A DNA stretch of 64,000 nt from Prorocentrum cordatum (Eukaryota; Sar; Dinophyceae; Prorocentrales; Prorocentraceae), in contig CAUYUJ010016294.1 in NCBI GenBank assembly GCA_963575745.1, positions 430,157 to 494,156 of the forward strand, given 5' to 3'. Under the pieces are notes generated by a model that was not told where the DNA came from, searched no databases, and saw only the letters and a program-made list of their open reading frames with translations. Both the position numbers and the translations under genes were made by a program. Below are positions 21,396-33,055 of the stretch, in pieces (within the stretch, counting starts at the first letter, position 1; each line of letters starts with the position of its first letter).

Positions 21396-23009
21396 ATGCG
21401 GTGCAAATTCTTCGGTTTCAACGTTTGTTCACTGGTGCAGCCGAGGCGCCTTGAGGAGATCGCCACGTTCGGGAAGCACTACCCTGTTCATGCGCTGGTC
21501 GGTACTCGATTGCGAGCTCAGCCTGATGTTGCGGTTCGTCGCCAGACCGCTGGGGACCACGAGTATCTTCACTTTGGGTACGGCCGCGGCCCCTTCACCA
21601 ACCGCTCTGCTGGCGTGAGCATTGGGCTACGGCGACGTGACCTTGCCACTCGTGTCCATCGGGTCGTCCCTGGGCCACCTGCTGCACTTGGACGCGCGGG
21701 CCTCGCTCGCGTCACTTCAGGCTCGGTGGACCTCACGATTGTGGCTCTGTATTTTCCGCCGCCTGGCCCACGTGGCACTCAGGCGTCCTGGCGGCGCACC
21801 GTGGACGTGCTTATGGAATGGCTGAGTGCGCAGCTGGACGCCACGCCCGAGAGGTCGACCCCGCTGATCTTCGCTGATTTGAACGACTCGTTCGCGGTGG
21901 ACGACACCACTGACAGCTACCAGTGCATCGGCCCGTTCGTGCAGGACCGCATGGGCTACGCGTCGCGCAGCTTGCGCGAGCTGGTGCACCGTCACTTCTT
22001 GGGCTGTGCCACCACCTTTCATAGGATCTCGCCGACCTTCTACGGCGAGAAGAGTGCCACGTACATCGACCACTTTGTTGTACCGACTGGCCTTCTGCCT
22101 CGTATCAGTAAGTTGCTGACTATGACGAAGGCAGCCCGTGTTTTGCAGCTTTTCCCCAGTCAGGGCACCTTGCGCGATCACGCGCCCCTCCTGCTGGAGG
22201 CTGATGTTGGGGTGCCCAGCTTGCAGAACGGCACGGCTGCCATGGCGTGGAACTTTGATGCGATTGAGACGGCATTGCAGACTCCTGGACTTCGTGAGGA
22301 TTTCTTGAAAGAGCTGAACGATGCCATGCGAGTTCAAGCACCTTCGTACCTTGGCTACTTCGAATCCAATTGCATCGACGACGGCTACCGCACCCTGCTC
22401 GACACTCTCATGCCTATTGCTAAGAAACACTTCGGGCGGGCACGCAGAGCACCTGGGGCGGCGCTGACTGAGCATCGAGTTCTTGTTCGACAGCTCCTTC
22501 GGCATCGGGCGCGCTTGCGCGAGCTGAGCGAGCCCCGCGTGTTCTACGACTCCCAGATCCGCGACTACACGAACCGTATCAAGTGGGAGGTCAGGCGCTG
22601 GTCGAGGTCACTCAGGCGCACCTGGACTGAAGGCCTGCACGACGCCTGGAGGCGACGGGATCTAGCCAATGTGCAATACTTCTGTCGCCGTCTCTCTGGG
22701 GCGGGCCTCGGCCCGAAGCGCCGTAATTACTCGGCGGTGCGCTGTCACCACGCATCGGCAGATGAACTCGCGTGTGCCCTGGGGCTCCCTGGCAACCAAG
22801 GCGGTCTCTCGGCGACTAGGGTTTCTCTGGGCGACTTTAAAAAAAACGCGGGCCTCGCTGGCCCCACGAGGCATGCAAGCTCGGGACTCGGCGGAGGTGC
22901 GTGGGGGGAGGGACTTACACCGGGCCTCGTGGGTGCTGCGCCGCGCTTGTCGACGCCGATGGGTCCCACCATGGTCCTTGCCTGGGGAGATCTGGCTCAT
23001 GCCAATTAA
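21396..23009 (+). pseudogene. LINE ORF2, endonuclease part (EEP family)
   Basis: Starts MRCKFFGFNVCSLVQPRRLE. Nuclease signatures are FADLND at 159-164 (equivalent of GDFN), TYIDHFVVP around 222-230, and LRDHAPLLL around 259-267 (equivalent of SDH). This family nicks target DNA for target-primed reverse transcription. After residue about 330 comes a basic helical linker (RRWSRSLRRTWTEGLHDAWR). The frame loses sense after about residue 470; RT-like sequence resumes in frame +1 near 22960, so a frameshift lies about 22800-22950. The true start could be upstream in sequence not recognised here. Confidence 0.7.
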
Positions 23010-23990
23010 GCCTGGCTACTACAGTAAGCCTCGCCCCACCCCCTTCGGTCTGGGAGCCAAGCCCGACCCCCCTGAGGTGAGTTTTATCACTGCTGGACTG
23101 GGGAGTCTCGCCACGTGCTGGAGGGCGTGTGGGCGGTTTCCCACGTGTGCGGGGTTCTCGATCGGATGGCAGACTCCCAAGCCAGATGGTGGCACCCGTT
23201 TCTTGCATGGCCTCTGCCCCTTTTTCACGGCGATCGCTCGAGGCGTCTACTCCTCCGTGCCTCGCGGAGCCCCGGCTGTGTTCGACCACGGCTGCATCCC
23301 ACGTCGTCGGCGCGAGAATGCTATTCTTGGAGTGCACGTGCTGTCTGAACGTTTGCGCACTGCACGCGTGTGGCACATCTCGGTCTTCGATGATATGAAA
23401 ACGCTTTTGGTTGTTGTGATCATTCCCGCATGGATCGGGGACTGATGGAGCATCTTCCTTCGGCGGATGCCGAACTGCTTGCTGACAGGCGCACCACGCA
23501 CATCTTACACATAGACGGCGTGGACTCACTTGCACACCTTCACCTCCGAAGTGGGGCCCTCATGGGGGATCCGAGCGCTCCCGACGAATTTCGAGTCGAC
23601 TTCGCTCGGCCGTTGGGTAAGTGGCTCGAGGAGTGCGAAGACCCCCTTTCTGGTTGCTCGCTGCTCGCTATTCGATGAGAAAGTGCATGGAGGCCTTTTT
23701 AAGTATGTGGACGACCTCGCTTATTTTTTGCTCCTGGCCTCGGGGTCCCTGGCGGAAGCTGTGGTGTGTACTCAGGCCTCCCAGGCCTCCCTCGGGGCGC
23801 ATTTGGAAGCGTTCGGCTACCGCCAGAACACTAAAAAGCAGGTCCTGGTCCCTCGCCTCTGCGGATATAATGCTAATCGTCAGTTTTACTCTGCCCAGGT
23901 CGGCGGCGCCAGAGTCGCTCCTCACACGCGATAGCTTGGCCCTCAGTTTCTCCCGAGTGGTGCGTTCTCTCACCAGATGCACTTGAGCAG
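22960..23990 (+). pseudogene. LINE reverse transcriptase, frameshifted
   Basis: RT blocks occur in order but in different frames. TPKPDGGTRFLHGLCPFFTA and RRRRENAILGVHV with FDDMKTLL (motif A, about 23386) are in one frame. GALMGDPSAPDEF (motif B, about 23553) is in a second. KYVDDLAYF (motif C, about 23701) with GYRQNTKKQVLVP is in the first frame again. At least three indels separate them (near 23420-23445, 23640-23680 and 23935-23990). The motif A aromatic and first Asp look altered (DMKTLL instead of DxxKAFD). Confidence 0.7.
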
Positions 23991-24055
23991 ACAGGCTGCC
24001 AACAGAGGATGGCTCTCTTTTAAATATTTGTGGCCTTCGGGGCCCCCCATTTAAG

Positions 24056-25094
24056 GTGAAACGCCTTGTACTCATATCTGTTGTGCAAGGTGCGCTACTG
24101 TCTGGCCTCACCCCGTATCTCCTCACGGAAACCCAGGAGGCCCAGCTTGATGTTGCGTTGCTCGGTAAAATTCGTTGCATAGCGGCGGGTGCGATGTGTG
24201 ACAGGTCGGGGGCTCACCCTAAGTCTTGGGACAGTAGGAGTGCTTTTAAGTGGATGAATATAGTCCCCTCTCGAGTCGAGCTCCTCGTTCAGAGGCTGAG
24301 GTGGTGCCAGGCTATCGTGCGCTGGCCCGACCAGCACCAGCAGGTCATCGCTGTCTTGTTCGGTCAGTTCGGCTTCGAAGAGCACCCCACCGTCGTAGAT
24401 GGTAAGCTGACCCCGCGCGCTAACGCCTTCGCTATTCGCTTCGCCACGGACGTGTACACCATTAAGTTGCTCACGGATTTTGAGGACTGGCCCACGGTTT
24501 GGGGGGAAAACCTGCATGACCTTTTTCACGACGAGTATATCAAACACATGTTTCTCTCGGCGGACGTTTCGGTCCTTAGAGGCATCTGGCGGTCTGGGAA
24601 CACTGAGCTCGACACGATCGATTTCGGGGACCCTTTGGACATCGTGCGGAGGAACCCGACCCCGTTCTCGGTCCAGGACAGTTTGGGCCCCGATGCTTGT
24701 GTGTATGTGTGTGACTGTACTACCGACGACGGTAATGCTTGTGGGGCCAAGTTTCTCACCCATGCCGCTCTGGTCGCACATAAGACGCACACCATCGGGG
24801 GCTCTCACGGGGACTTCTCGTATTATGCTCGTTGTGTGGTTACTAACGAGTGCCCTGCGTGTCGAACCTCGTTCGCCTTCCAGAAGACTGCCAAAGCACA
24901 TCTCTGCCGTTCATTCCGTCGAGGGTTCTGTGCCACCGAGTCGGCCCACGCGGTCTACCCCGTCGTGCCCCCCAAGCTCGTCTGCCCCGCCTGTAAGCTC
25001 GACACGTTCGTTGATTTGGCTCAGCTGCAGGCCCATATTTGTGAGCATCACTTTCCTTTCGTACCAGTCTGTGCTCCCCCTCGTGCTGCTGACG
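24056..25094 (+). pseudogene. LINE ORF2 C-terminal part with three Cys/His fingers
   Basis: The frame opens before 24056 and carries a thumb/connection region (LTETQEAQLDVALLGKIRCI, then SRVELLVQRLRWCQAIVRWP). Three zinc-finger-like blocks follow: C219/C221...H242/H245, C266PAC269...H282/C284, and C310PAC313...H327 with H331/H332. Such fingers probably bind nucleic acid. The frame stays open to 25909, but after about residue 350 it is a low-complexity Arg-rich shadow of the next ORF. The authentic C-terminus is therefore probably near 25094; no stop is present there. Continuous sense over 1 kb shows this part has decayed less than the RT. Confidence 0.6.
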
Positions 25095-25922
25095 ATGGCG
25101 TCAGCCCCGAAGTGGTCGCTCCCCAAGCGCGCGGCAGAAGACGGAGAGGCGGCAGGAGCACCGCCCGCAGGCAAGGCCAAGCCGGCAACGAAGGCAGGCG
25201 GCGCCCCGCCAGCCGCGGCGTCTGGGGCAGCGCCCAGCGGAGGAGATGCAGCAGCAGAGGCAGGCGGCAACAAGACCGACAAGCAGAAGCGCAACCGACA
25301 CCTCGGCCGAGTCAAGGACATGGGGTGGAACAAGAAGCAAGCAGGGCTCTTCAACGCGTTGATGAAACAGGTGCTGTTAACAACGCAGATGGTGAGGGAC
25401 CTTTGGGCCGCGGGCGCGGACACGTGCTTCATGGACGCGGACGCTCCAGAGGTGGTCGCGGGCCTCGAGTGCGGGGTGACATATTCGCGAGAAGTCCGAG
25501 CCCGCGGGAAAGGCCACCAGCTGGGTCCACCTCACCTGCATATCTTCAATGGGTTTCTAGACAAGTTGCTCGAGCGTGGAGTCGCGCTGGGACAACGGAC
25601 GCACGCACAGCTCAAGCTCTGGCACGACAAGATGTGGGTGGAGCTCGGACAGGAGGACCTCTACAACATTCTTCGGCTGTTTCGGATCATGAAGTGCTTC
25701 GACCCGACCAAGCGCAAGGTGCACATCATGCTTCGGGAAGTTCCGATGGAGACGCCCTCGCCCGAGTCCGACGAGCAGCTGCTGCCTTCACCCGCGCTCG
25801 TCCGCAGCCTGCTCCAAAAAGCGCTGGCCGAGGTCGGGGCTCGCAGAGCCATGGGCGCGGCGCCACCAGGCGCAATGGAGGAGATCATTCAAAACGCCGT
25901 GGACGTTAAGGAGGGCGCCTGA
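25095..25922 (+). CDS. 275-aa ORF at the 3' end of the first LINE
   Basis: Starts ATG at 25095 and ends TGA at 25922. The N-terminus is Ala/Lys/Gly-rich (MASAPKWSLPKRAAEDGEAA). The following 200 residues are compositionally normal and helical: MGWNKKQAGLFNALMKQVLL, RARGKGHQLGPPHLHIFNGF, EDLYNILRLFRIMKCFDPTK, and an acidic then Ala-rich tail. It overlaps the open LINE frame in another phase, and its frame is the sensible one. I do not recognise a named domain; from memory, similar proteins are abundant in dinoflagellates, so it may be an element-encoded accessory protein. Function unknown. Confidence 0.5.
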   Translation: MASAPKWSLPKRAAEDGEAAGAPPAGKAKPATKAGGAPPAAASGAAPSGGDAAAEAGGNKTDKQKRNRHLGRVKDMGWNKKQAGLFNALMKQVLLTTQMVRDLWAAGADTCFMDADAPEVVAGLECGVTYSREVRARGKGHQLGPPHLHIFNGFLDKLLERGVALGQRTHAQLKLWHDKMWVELGQEDLYNILRLFRIMKCFDPTKRKVHIMLREVPMETPSPESDEQLLPSPALVRSLLQKALAEVGARRAMGAAPPGAMEEIIQNAVDVKEGA

Positions 25923-25934
25923 TGGGCTGTGGCT

Positions 25935-26115
25935 GATTGGCAAATCCCAGTGCTGGTGCGCCAGCGGCTGGGTGCACGTCGCTTGTTTTGCTGCAGCTCA
26001 ACTGGCTAAATCCTGGTCTGCCCAGGTTCACGTCGCTTGTTTTGCTGGCAGCTCGAACTGGCAAATTCCTGGTTCGTCCAGGTTCACGTCGTTTGTTTTG
26101 CTGGCCGCTCGAACT
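25935..26115 (+). repeat. Three ~60-65-bp repeats after the LINE ORFs
   Basis: The unit CAGGTTCACGTCGCTTGTTT TGCTG...CTCGAACTGGCAAATCCTGG occurs three times (about 25960, 26024 and 26084) directly after the stop at 25922. This position suggests the 3' untranslated region of the element. Confidence 0.7.
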
Positions 26116-27458
26116 GGCATCCCTGGGCTTTCACACTGTGGCGGCGTGCAGCGTGTGCGGCATCGGCCTGTCTTCACACCGTGCTTGACTTTAACTTTGA
26201 CTCGTGCGGATAGTGGTGCTGGTCTGGTGTTGTGCTACGGCTGCGGCTACATCATACATATCACTTTCACGGGCTACCTTGACCACCGCTGCGGGAGCAA
26301 CTCCATATTCATAGATGTTGTTGGCGCCAGCCTCCTTGTCTACACCTTGTGGGACACGCTGTGCACTATTGATGTCAATGACACCTACCTCCTCCTGAGC
26401 GGCGTGCTGATCTAGGCCTGGCCCGTTCTTCATATGTCGCAGCTTTCGCTGCTGGGTGAGCCTCTGACAAATCACATCCGCCGACCCTGTGGGCCCCTCG
26501 TCTGCTGTTGCCGCTGCCCCCTCTCCCCTCGCTTTCCTCGCCTCCTGCCTCCTGGCTCTCCTCGCCCGTCCTCGGCCCCTGGGTTCTCCTTGCTCGGCCT
26601 CTAGGGGCCGTGCTGTCCCCGTCTGCTCTGGGTTCGCTCGCGCTCCACTCGTCAGTGCGCGTGTCCCTGGGGCCTAGCTTTTCGGTCCGTCAGGGCCCGT
26701 TGGGCCCTGCTCGATCAACGTGGCAATTTATTGTCGTCCGACGGGCGCACTCTGGATTTAAACGCTTTCGAAGTTTAAAATCGCAATCCCTCGATTTTCA
26801 GGCTTCTTCCATATTCGGCATGAGCCGAGAGCTGTTGCTATCGTGGCCACACGGCCCCTCTTAGCTGCCGCTGCCCGCTGCCGCTTTCAGCAGACAAGAC
26901 AGAGTTGCGGGCCCACAGTCGTGTCTTATCTTATCTCCTCCTCCTCCTCCCCGTGCCAATGCTGTTCTATACTCCTCTGGGGGAGTCGGCTGGGGACGCG
27001 CGGGGCGCCACGAAGGGCGTGGATTCCCCGCGCCCGACGAGCGCCCCAGCAGAGCCCCCACCCAGGGGAGTGAACAGCGGGGCGACAGTGGCAAGAGGCA
27101 CGTTCAAGTGCCCTCCCAGCACAAGGAGTAACCGCCTGAGGGGGTTAGGGAAGGGCTAGAATCAGAGCGTGGGCTGGGGCGAATGCCAGTCCCCAGCCAC
27201 GCCAGGGGGGTAGAGAAGCAACGGAGACCGCATGCATCATGTAGGGTTCACACTTGTAGGGGGCAGAAGGGCACAGACCCCTCGGACTAAGGGGCTGGGA
27301 GCGTGGCCCCCTTGGCACCCCAATTTAACGCAGCGCCCCTCATAGACTTGGAATCTGCTAGTGAGGAGCCGACAGGACTACTTAGTGGACGTGGGGGGGG
27401 GGAAGATTAAGGAGCCCGGCGAGCCGGGACAACAAGGTTCGCCTTGCATTGTTCATAT
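26116..27458. other. No gene recognised
   Basis: Mixed-composition DNA with a pyrimidine-rich part at 26500-26700. Short frames only; none has a recognisable motif. Confidence 0.4.
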
Positions 27459-28195
27459 TAGTCTTGGGGCGGCCCTGAGGCTTCACAGTCGTGGGGCGGC
27501 CCTGGGGCCTGGGCTGGCGCTTTAGGGGGCTTCACAGTCGTGGGGCAGGCCATCGCCCACCAAAGACGCGGCCACGGCGCAGTCCGGGTTAGTGGTGCCC
27601 CACAGTCGTGGGGCCCTTCTTGTAGCAGTAGGTGTCGAATTTTAGTATTGGAAGGTTCGCCCCCGCGGCCGCTCCCATAATAGGTGGGTAGCTTTCAAGG
27701 GGATAGCCGTGCTTCGCAGTCGTGGGGCAGCCTGTCAAATGGTAGTAGGGGGGGGGGGGTTGCCGAGTAGGTATTGCTATCTAGTCGCGGGGTTACACGT
27801 GACCGTAAAGGTAAAGGGATAAGCGAGGGGCAACGTTAGGGCTTCACAGTCGTGGGGCGGCCTTCCTGTTGAGGGAGGATGAGAGTGGGGTTGTTGAAAG
27901 GGCACAGTCGTGGGGCGTTGCTCGCCTGCCTCTCATTGTGAGAGGGGGGTGAGCAAGCTTCAAAGTCTGGGGGGAAGGGATGAATTGCCACTTCGTGGTG
28001 GGGGACAGGTGACAGCGAAGTGCAAAGGTAAGAGTTTGGCGATAATAAGGCTTCACAGTCGTGGGGCGGCCCTCCTGTTGAGGGAGGATGAGAGTAGGAT
28101 AGTTAAGCGGGCTTCACAGTCGTGGAGCGGCCCCCCTCCAGAAGGAGGACGGTGGCGCATTCCGTATAACGGGCTTCACAGTCGTGGGCCGTGTC
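27459..28195 (+). repeat. Cluster of a spaced ~20-bp repeat (CTTCACAGTCGTGGGGCGGCC)
   Basis: CACAGTCGTGGGG or a close variant occurs at about 27484, 27534, 27601, 27716, 27845, 27903, 28055, 28118 and 28178, mostly preceded by GGCTT and followed by CGGCC. It is separated by 35-130 bp of mostly unlike sequence; the spacers after 27845 and 28055 are similar to each other. The copy at 27599 can fold as CCCCAC-AGTC-GTGGGG. No coding potential. Confidence 0.7.
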
Positions 28196-28466
28196 TCGCC
28201 TGGTAGGCATCCGTAGGTAGATTACATAGTATCCGAGTAATAGCGGTCGGGGTACGGCATAGTAGTAGTTCCCATTTGACACAGAGGGGAGTTGTAAGGT
28301 AGGCGCAGTAGTTGCCATGTTGTTCGTGCGCAAGCCATAATTGATACCAAAGCACAATGCGATGCGGTTGCGATGTGATGCTATGCGACCCGCATTCCAG
28401 TCTTCCAGCCCTTATGCCCCATGGCCTATGGCCGATGGGGCGGTCCTCCCAGAGGGCAGGCGCATG

Positions 28467-31199
28467 GCACACGCAGTCCCAGCTATGGGCTATGGGACAC
28501 GCAGCCCTGATTAATTAAATGAGGCGCGCAGTCTCGATTATGGGACACACAGTCCTGGCAAATGGGACGCACAGTCCCTGTCATGGGACACGCAGTCCTG
28601 GCAAAGGGGACGCGCAGTCCCTGCTATGGGGCACACATTCCTGGCAATTGGGACGCGCAGTCTCGATTATGGGACACACGGTCCTGGCATATGGGACGCG
28701 CAGCCCCTGTTATGGGACACGCAGTCCTGGCAAATGGAACGCGCAGTCCCCGCTATGGGACACCCATTCCTGGCGAATGGGACGCGCAGTCTGGACTATG
28801 GGACACTTGGACGCGCAGCCCCTGTTATGGGACACGCATCCTTGGCAAATGGGACGCGCAGCCCCTGCTATGGGACACGCATTCCTGGCAAATGGGACGC
28901 GCAGTCTGGATTATGGGACACACAGTCCTGGCAAATGGAACGCACAGTCCCTGTTATGGGACACGCAGCCCTGGCAAATGGGACGCGCAGCCCCTGCTAT
29001 GGGACACGCATTCCTGGCAAATGGGGCGCGCAGTCTCGATTATGGGACACACAGTCCTGGCAAATGGAACGCACAGTCCCTGTTATGGGACACGCAGCCC
29101 TGGCAAATGGGACGCGCAGTCCCTGCTATGGGGCACACATTCCTGGCAATTGGGACGCGCAGTCTCGATTATGGGACACGCAGTCTTGGCACATGGGACG
29201 CACAGTCCCTGTCATGGGACACGCAGTCCTGGCAAATGGGACGCGCAGTCCCTGCTATGGGGCACACATGCCTGGCAATTGGGACGCGCAGTCTGGAATA
29301 TGGGACACACAGTCCTGGCAAATGGGACGCGCAGTCCCTGTCATGGGACACGCAGCCCTGGCAAATGGGACGCGCAGTCCCTGCTATGGGGCGCACATTC
29401 CTGGCAATTGGGACGCGCAGTCTCGGTTATGGGACACACAGCCCTGGCAAATGGGACGCACAGTCCCTGTTATGGGACACGCAGTCCTGGCAAATGGAAC
29501 GCGCAGTCCCCGCTATGGGACACCCATTCCTGGCGAATGGGACGCGCAGTCTCGATTATGGGACACACAGTCCTGGCAAATGAGACGCGCAGTCCCTGTT
29601 ATTGGACACGCAGCCCTGGCAAATGGGACGCGCAGTCCCTGCTATGGGACACGCATTCCGGGGCAAATGGGACGCGCAGTCTCGATTATGGGACGCACAG
29701 TCCTGGCACATGGGACGCACAGTCCCTGTTATGGGACACGCAGTCCTGGCAAATGGGACGCGCAGCCTCTGCTATGGGACACACATTCCTGGCGAATCGG
29801 GCGCGCAGTCTCGACTATGGGACGCGCTGTCCTGGCAAATGGAACGCACAGTCCCTGTTATGGGACACGCAGTCCTGGCAAATGGGACGCGCAGTCCCTG
29901 CTATGGGGCACACATTCCTGGCAATTGGGGCGCGCAGTCTGGATTATGGGACACGCAGTCCTGGCAAATGGGACGCGCAGTCCCTGTTATGGGACACGCA
30001 GTCCTGGCAAATGGGACGCGCAGTCCCTGCTATGGGACACACATTCCTGGCAAATGGGACGCGCAGTCTCGATTATGGGACACACAGTCCTGGCAAATGG
30101 GACGCACAGTCCCTGTTATGGGACACGCAGTCCTGGCAAATGGGACGCGCAGTCCCTGCTATGGGACACATGCCTGGCAAATGGGACGCGCAGTCTCGAT
30201 TATGGGACACACGGTCCTGGCAATTGGGACGCACAGCCCCTGTTATGGGACACGCAGTCCTGGCAAATGTGACGCGCAGTCCCTGCTATGGGACACACAT
30301 TCCTGGCAAATGGGGCGCGCAGTCTCGATTCTGGGACACACAGTCCTGGCAACTGGGACGCACAGTCTCTGTTATGGGACACGCAGTCCTGGCAAATGGG
30401 GCGCACAGTCCTTGTTATGGGACACGCAGTCCTGGCAACTGGGACGCGCAGTCTCGATTATGGGACACACAGTCCTGGCAATTGGGACGCGCAGTCTCGA
30501 TTATGGGACACGCAGCCCTGGCAAATGGGACGCACAGTCCCTGTTATGGGACACGCAGTCCTGGCAAATGGACGCGCAGTCCCTGCTGTGGGGACACGCA
30601 TTCCTGGCAAATGGGACGCGCAGTCTGGATTATGGGACGCACAGTCCTGGCAAATGGGACGCGCAGTCCCTGTTATGGGACACGCAGTCCTGGCAAATGG
30701 GACGCGCAGCCCCTGCTATGGGACACACATTCCTGGCAAATGGGGCGCGCAGTCTCGATTCTGGGACACACAGTCCTGGCAAATGGGACGCGCAGTCCCT
30801 GTCATGGGACACGCAGTCCTGGGACGCGCAGCCCCTGCTATGGGACACATTCCTGGCAAATGGGACGCGCAGTCTCGATTCTGGGACACACAGTCCTGGC
30901 AAATGGGACGCACAGTCCCTGTTATGGGACACGCAGTCCTGGCAAATGGGACGCGCAGTCCCTGCTATGGGACACACATTCCTGGCAACTGGGGCGCGCA
31001 GTCTCGATTCTTGGACACACAGTCCTGGCAAATGGGACGCACAGTCTCTGTTATGGGACACGCAGTCCTGGCACATGGGACGCGCAGTCCCTGTTATGGG
31101 ACACGCAGTCCTGGCAACTGGGACGCGCAGTCTCGATTATGGGACACACAGTCCTGGCAAATGGGACGCACAGCCCCTGTTATGGGACACGCAGTCCCC
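28467..31199 (+). repeat. 2.7-kb array of a 43-bp monomer with a 3-monomer higher-order unit
   Basis: The monomer is about 43 bp (TATGGGACACRCAGTCCTGG + CAAATGGGACGCGCAGTCCC + TGT). Three variants alternate: ...AGTCCCTGT, ...AGTCCCTGC followed by CACATTCCTGG, and ...AGTCTCGAT. This gives a 129-bp unit and about 60 monomers. As 129 is a multiple of 3 the array is open over hundreds of codons in several frames (longest about 970 codons). Spread of variants fits unequal exchange. Confidence 0.9.
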
Positions 31200-32839
31200 G
31201 CGCATTGGAGGATGCCCCATGTAAATCGGAGGTGAGGGGGAGAGATCGAAGTGGAACGGATAGGTGGCAGCGTCAGGCATGGGGGTGGGGGGCTTACCAG
31301 CCACCGTGCAAAGGGCCCGCGTGTAGGCCATGGGCGGTCATAGGCCGAGCAGTGGAGGGCATTGGCGCGAGTGTTGCACAGCATAGGCGTGGTAGTAGCC
31401 GCATCTTCACAAGTGTTGCATCCAGAACATGGCGTGCCACCATTGTTAGGGCACGAAGCGGTAAAACATTACCCGTACCTTAAACGACAGCCGTGACAAT
31501 CCTCCTCCTCCTCCTCCTCCTCCTCCTCCTCCTCCTCCTCGTGCTGTCCCCTCCCTCCCGCCCTCCCGGAGCCTCAGGGAGCCCCAGCTTGTCTTGCGGT
31601 TTTGAAGATTGCAGCCAGACTTCGTCGGATGTGGTCGACACGTCGACGACGTCCGGCCGAACTCCTGGGCGCAAAGGGCGCAGAGGGGTGCCCGAAATCT
31701 GGGCGCAGGCCGGTCGAAGTGTTCACGATCGGGCCGCGGAGACCCACAAGAGGCTGCCCCACGGAGGCCCCCCCAGCCGCCCTGGCCCGCGGGGCGGCCT
31801 TCCACAGCGGCCTCGAGGGGCGGGCCTCGAGGCTCGCGAGGCCGAGGCTCGAGGAGCGCCGAGGCTCGACGGCCGAGGCGCGGAGCGCGGGGGGCCCCCG
31901 AAGGCCGAGGCCCGGTCGCAGCCCCCCCGCGCCGCGCGGAGCCCCCGCCAGGGCCTCACCGAGGCCAGCCTCCGCGAGGCGCCCGCGCCGGCCCCCCGCG
32001 CGCCCGCCCGGGGGGCCGCGGCCGCCCGCGCCGCCCGCCTCCGCGCCTCCGTCGGGCGCTCGCTGCCGCTCGCCTGCGGCGCCGGCGGCGCCGCCTCGGC
32101 GCCGGTCGGCGGCGGCGTCGTCGGCTGCGTCGTCGTGGTCGTTCTCTCCCTCCTGCTCCGGCTCCTCCCTCCGCCCTCGCTCTCCAGCTTCGTTCCTCGT
32201 CCTCCTCGTTCCTCCTCCTCGTTCCTCCTCCTCGTTCCTCCTCCTCGTTCCTCCTCCTCGTTCCTCCTCCTCCTCCTCCTCCTCCTCCACCTTTTGACCT
32301 CTGGGTCGCCACCGCCTGGGACGTCGCCGGACGGGCACCGAGCGGACGGGCGGCGGGGCGCCCGGGTTGGTGGCGCCCTGGAAGCCTTGTGAAGTTGGAG
32401 ACCTTGGAGTTGAATACCAAAGCCACGATCTGCATCACTTCCCTTCGGTGGAGGTACGGTCGAGAATTTCGGGCTGTCATGTCGCTCCGCCGATTCTGGC
32501 CCACCATGCTTCGGCGCGACACGCGAAACGCGTCCTGACACCCGAACGGTATCGTTCCGAGCCGTTCGAAGCCTCTCCTTCCGCTGCGCGGAGCGACACT
32601 CCGTTCGCTTGCAAGGCACAGCGTGTCGCCAGGGCCGCCGCCACGACACGCTGAGTAAAAACTCCCGACCGTAACCGCCGATACTTCTGTTGGTGCCAAG
32701 CTCTGGGCCTCCAGTGTCTCCGCCAGTCCATGGCGACAGAGCAAGTGTGGCTCCCAGCTGGCACGCGGATTCAGGCTTCGCGCCGAGAGAGTCGGTGCTG
32801 CAAGCCTTCGGTCTGCTCGAGGCCGACCTGCAGCGTGTT
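31200..32839. other. GC-rich stretch with CTC and CCTCGTT repeats, no gene recognised
   Basis: (CTC)n at 31500-31541. A very GC-rich segment at 31730-32130 is open in several frames on both strands. (CCTCGTT)n-type repeats at 32196-32262 run into (CTC)n to 32288. At 32395-32700 the sequence is more balanced and contains frames with mixed residues, but I recognise no domain on either strand. Confidence 0.4.
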
Positions 32840-33055
32840 TAAGCTGCTGGAGTTGTGGAAGTCGATTAATTATGAGGAAGCATGCTGCCAAGTGATTCCC
32901 AGATGTATAAAATAAGTTTCAAACATGATTGAAATATGGTTTTTGTGTTAAAAACATGTCTGACACGTTTTAGTTTACACATTTTAAATACAGTTTTAAT
33001 TCAATGGTAGGATTGTTAGAGTTTCCATATGTCATGGCATCCACAATGCTGGATA
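32840..33055 (+). repeat. AT-rich dispersed repeat, copy 1
   Basis: The stretch CAGATGTATAAAATAAGTTT to TTGTTAGAGTTTCC...CATCCACAAT aligns with 46415-46600 over about 150 bp with gaps (shared CAGATGTMTAAAAYAAGTTT, AAACATGTSTG, ACATTTT, TCAATGRT, TGTTAGAGTKTCC, TCCACAAT). It is followed here by (GA)n at 33057-33076. No coding capacity; ends not defined. Confidence 0.6.

Larger units (their letters stand above)
21396..26115 (+). mobile_element. Decayed LINE with C2H2-finger tail and extra ORF
   Basis: In order: AP-endonuclease-like (EEP) domain (21396-22250), linker, reverse transcriptase spread over three frames (about 22960-23990), LINE C-terminal region with three Cys/His fingers (24056-25090), an overlapping 275-aa ORF (25095-25922), and a 3' region of three 60-65-bp repeats. 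Order and orientation fit one retrotransposon insertion. The RT is broken by several indels, so it is inactive. The 5' end and target duplication were not located. Confidence 0.75.

Noticed and set aside
27459-28195. CRISPR array
   Set aside because: Spacing varies from 35 to 130 bp, repeats are imperfect, spacers partly repeat each other, there are no cas genes, and the window is eukaryotic.
28562-31483. 973-codon open frame and overlapping long frames as genes
   Set aside because: They follow the 129-bp array period, several frames are open at once, and the protein is a pure 43-residue repeat of low complexity.
31493-32891. ORFs of about 300 codons in the GC-rich block
   Set aside because: Five overlapping frames on two strands; Arg/Pro/Ala-rich with CTC and CCTCGTT repeats; no motif.
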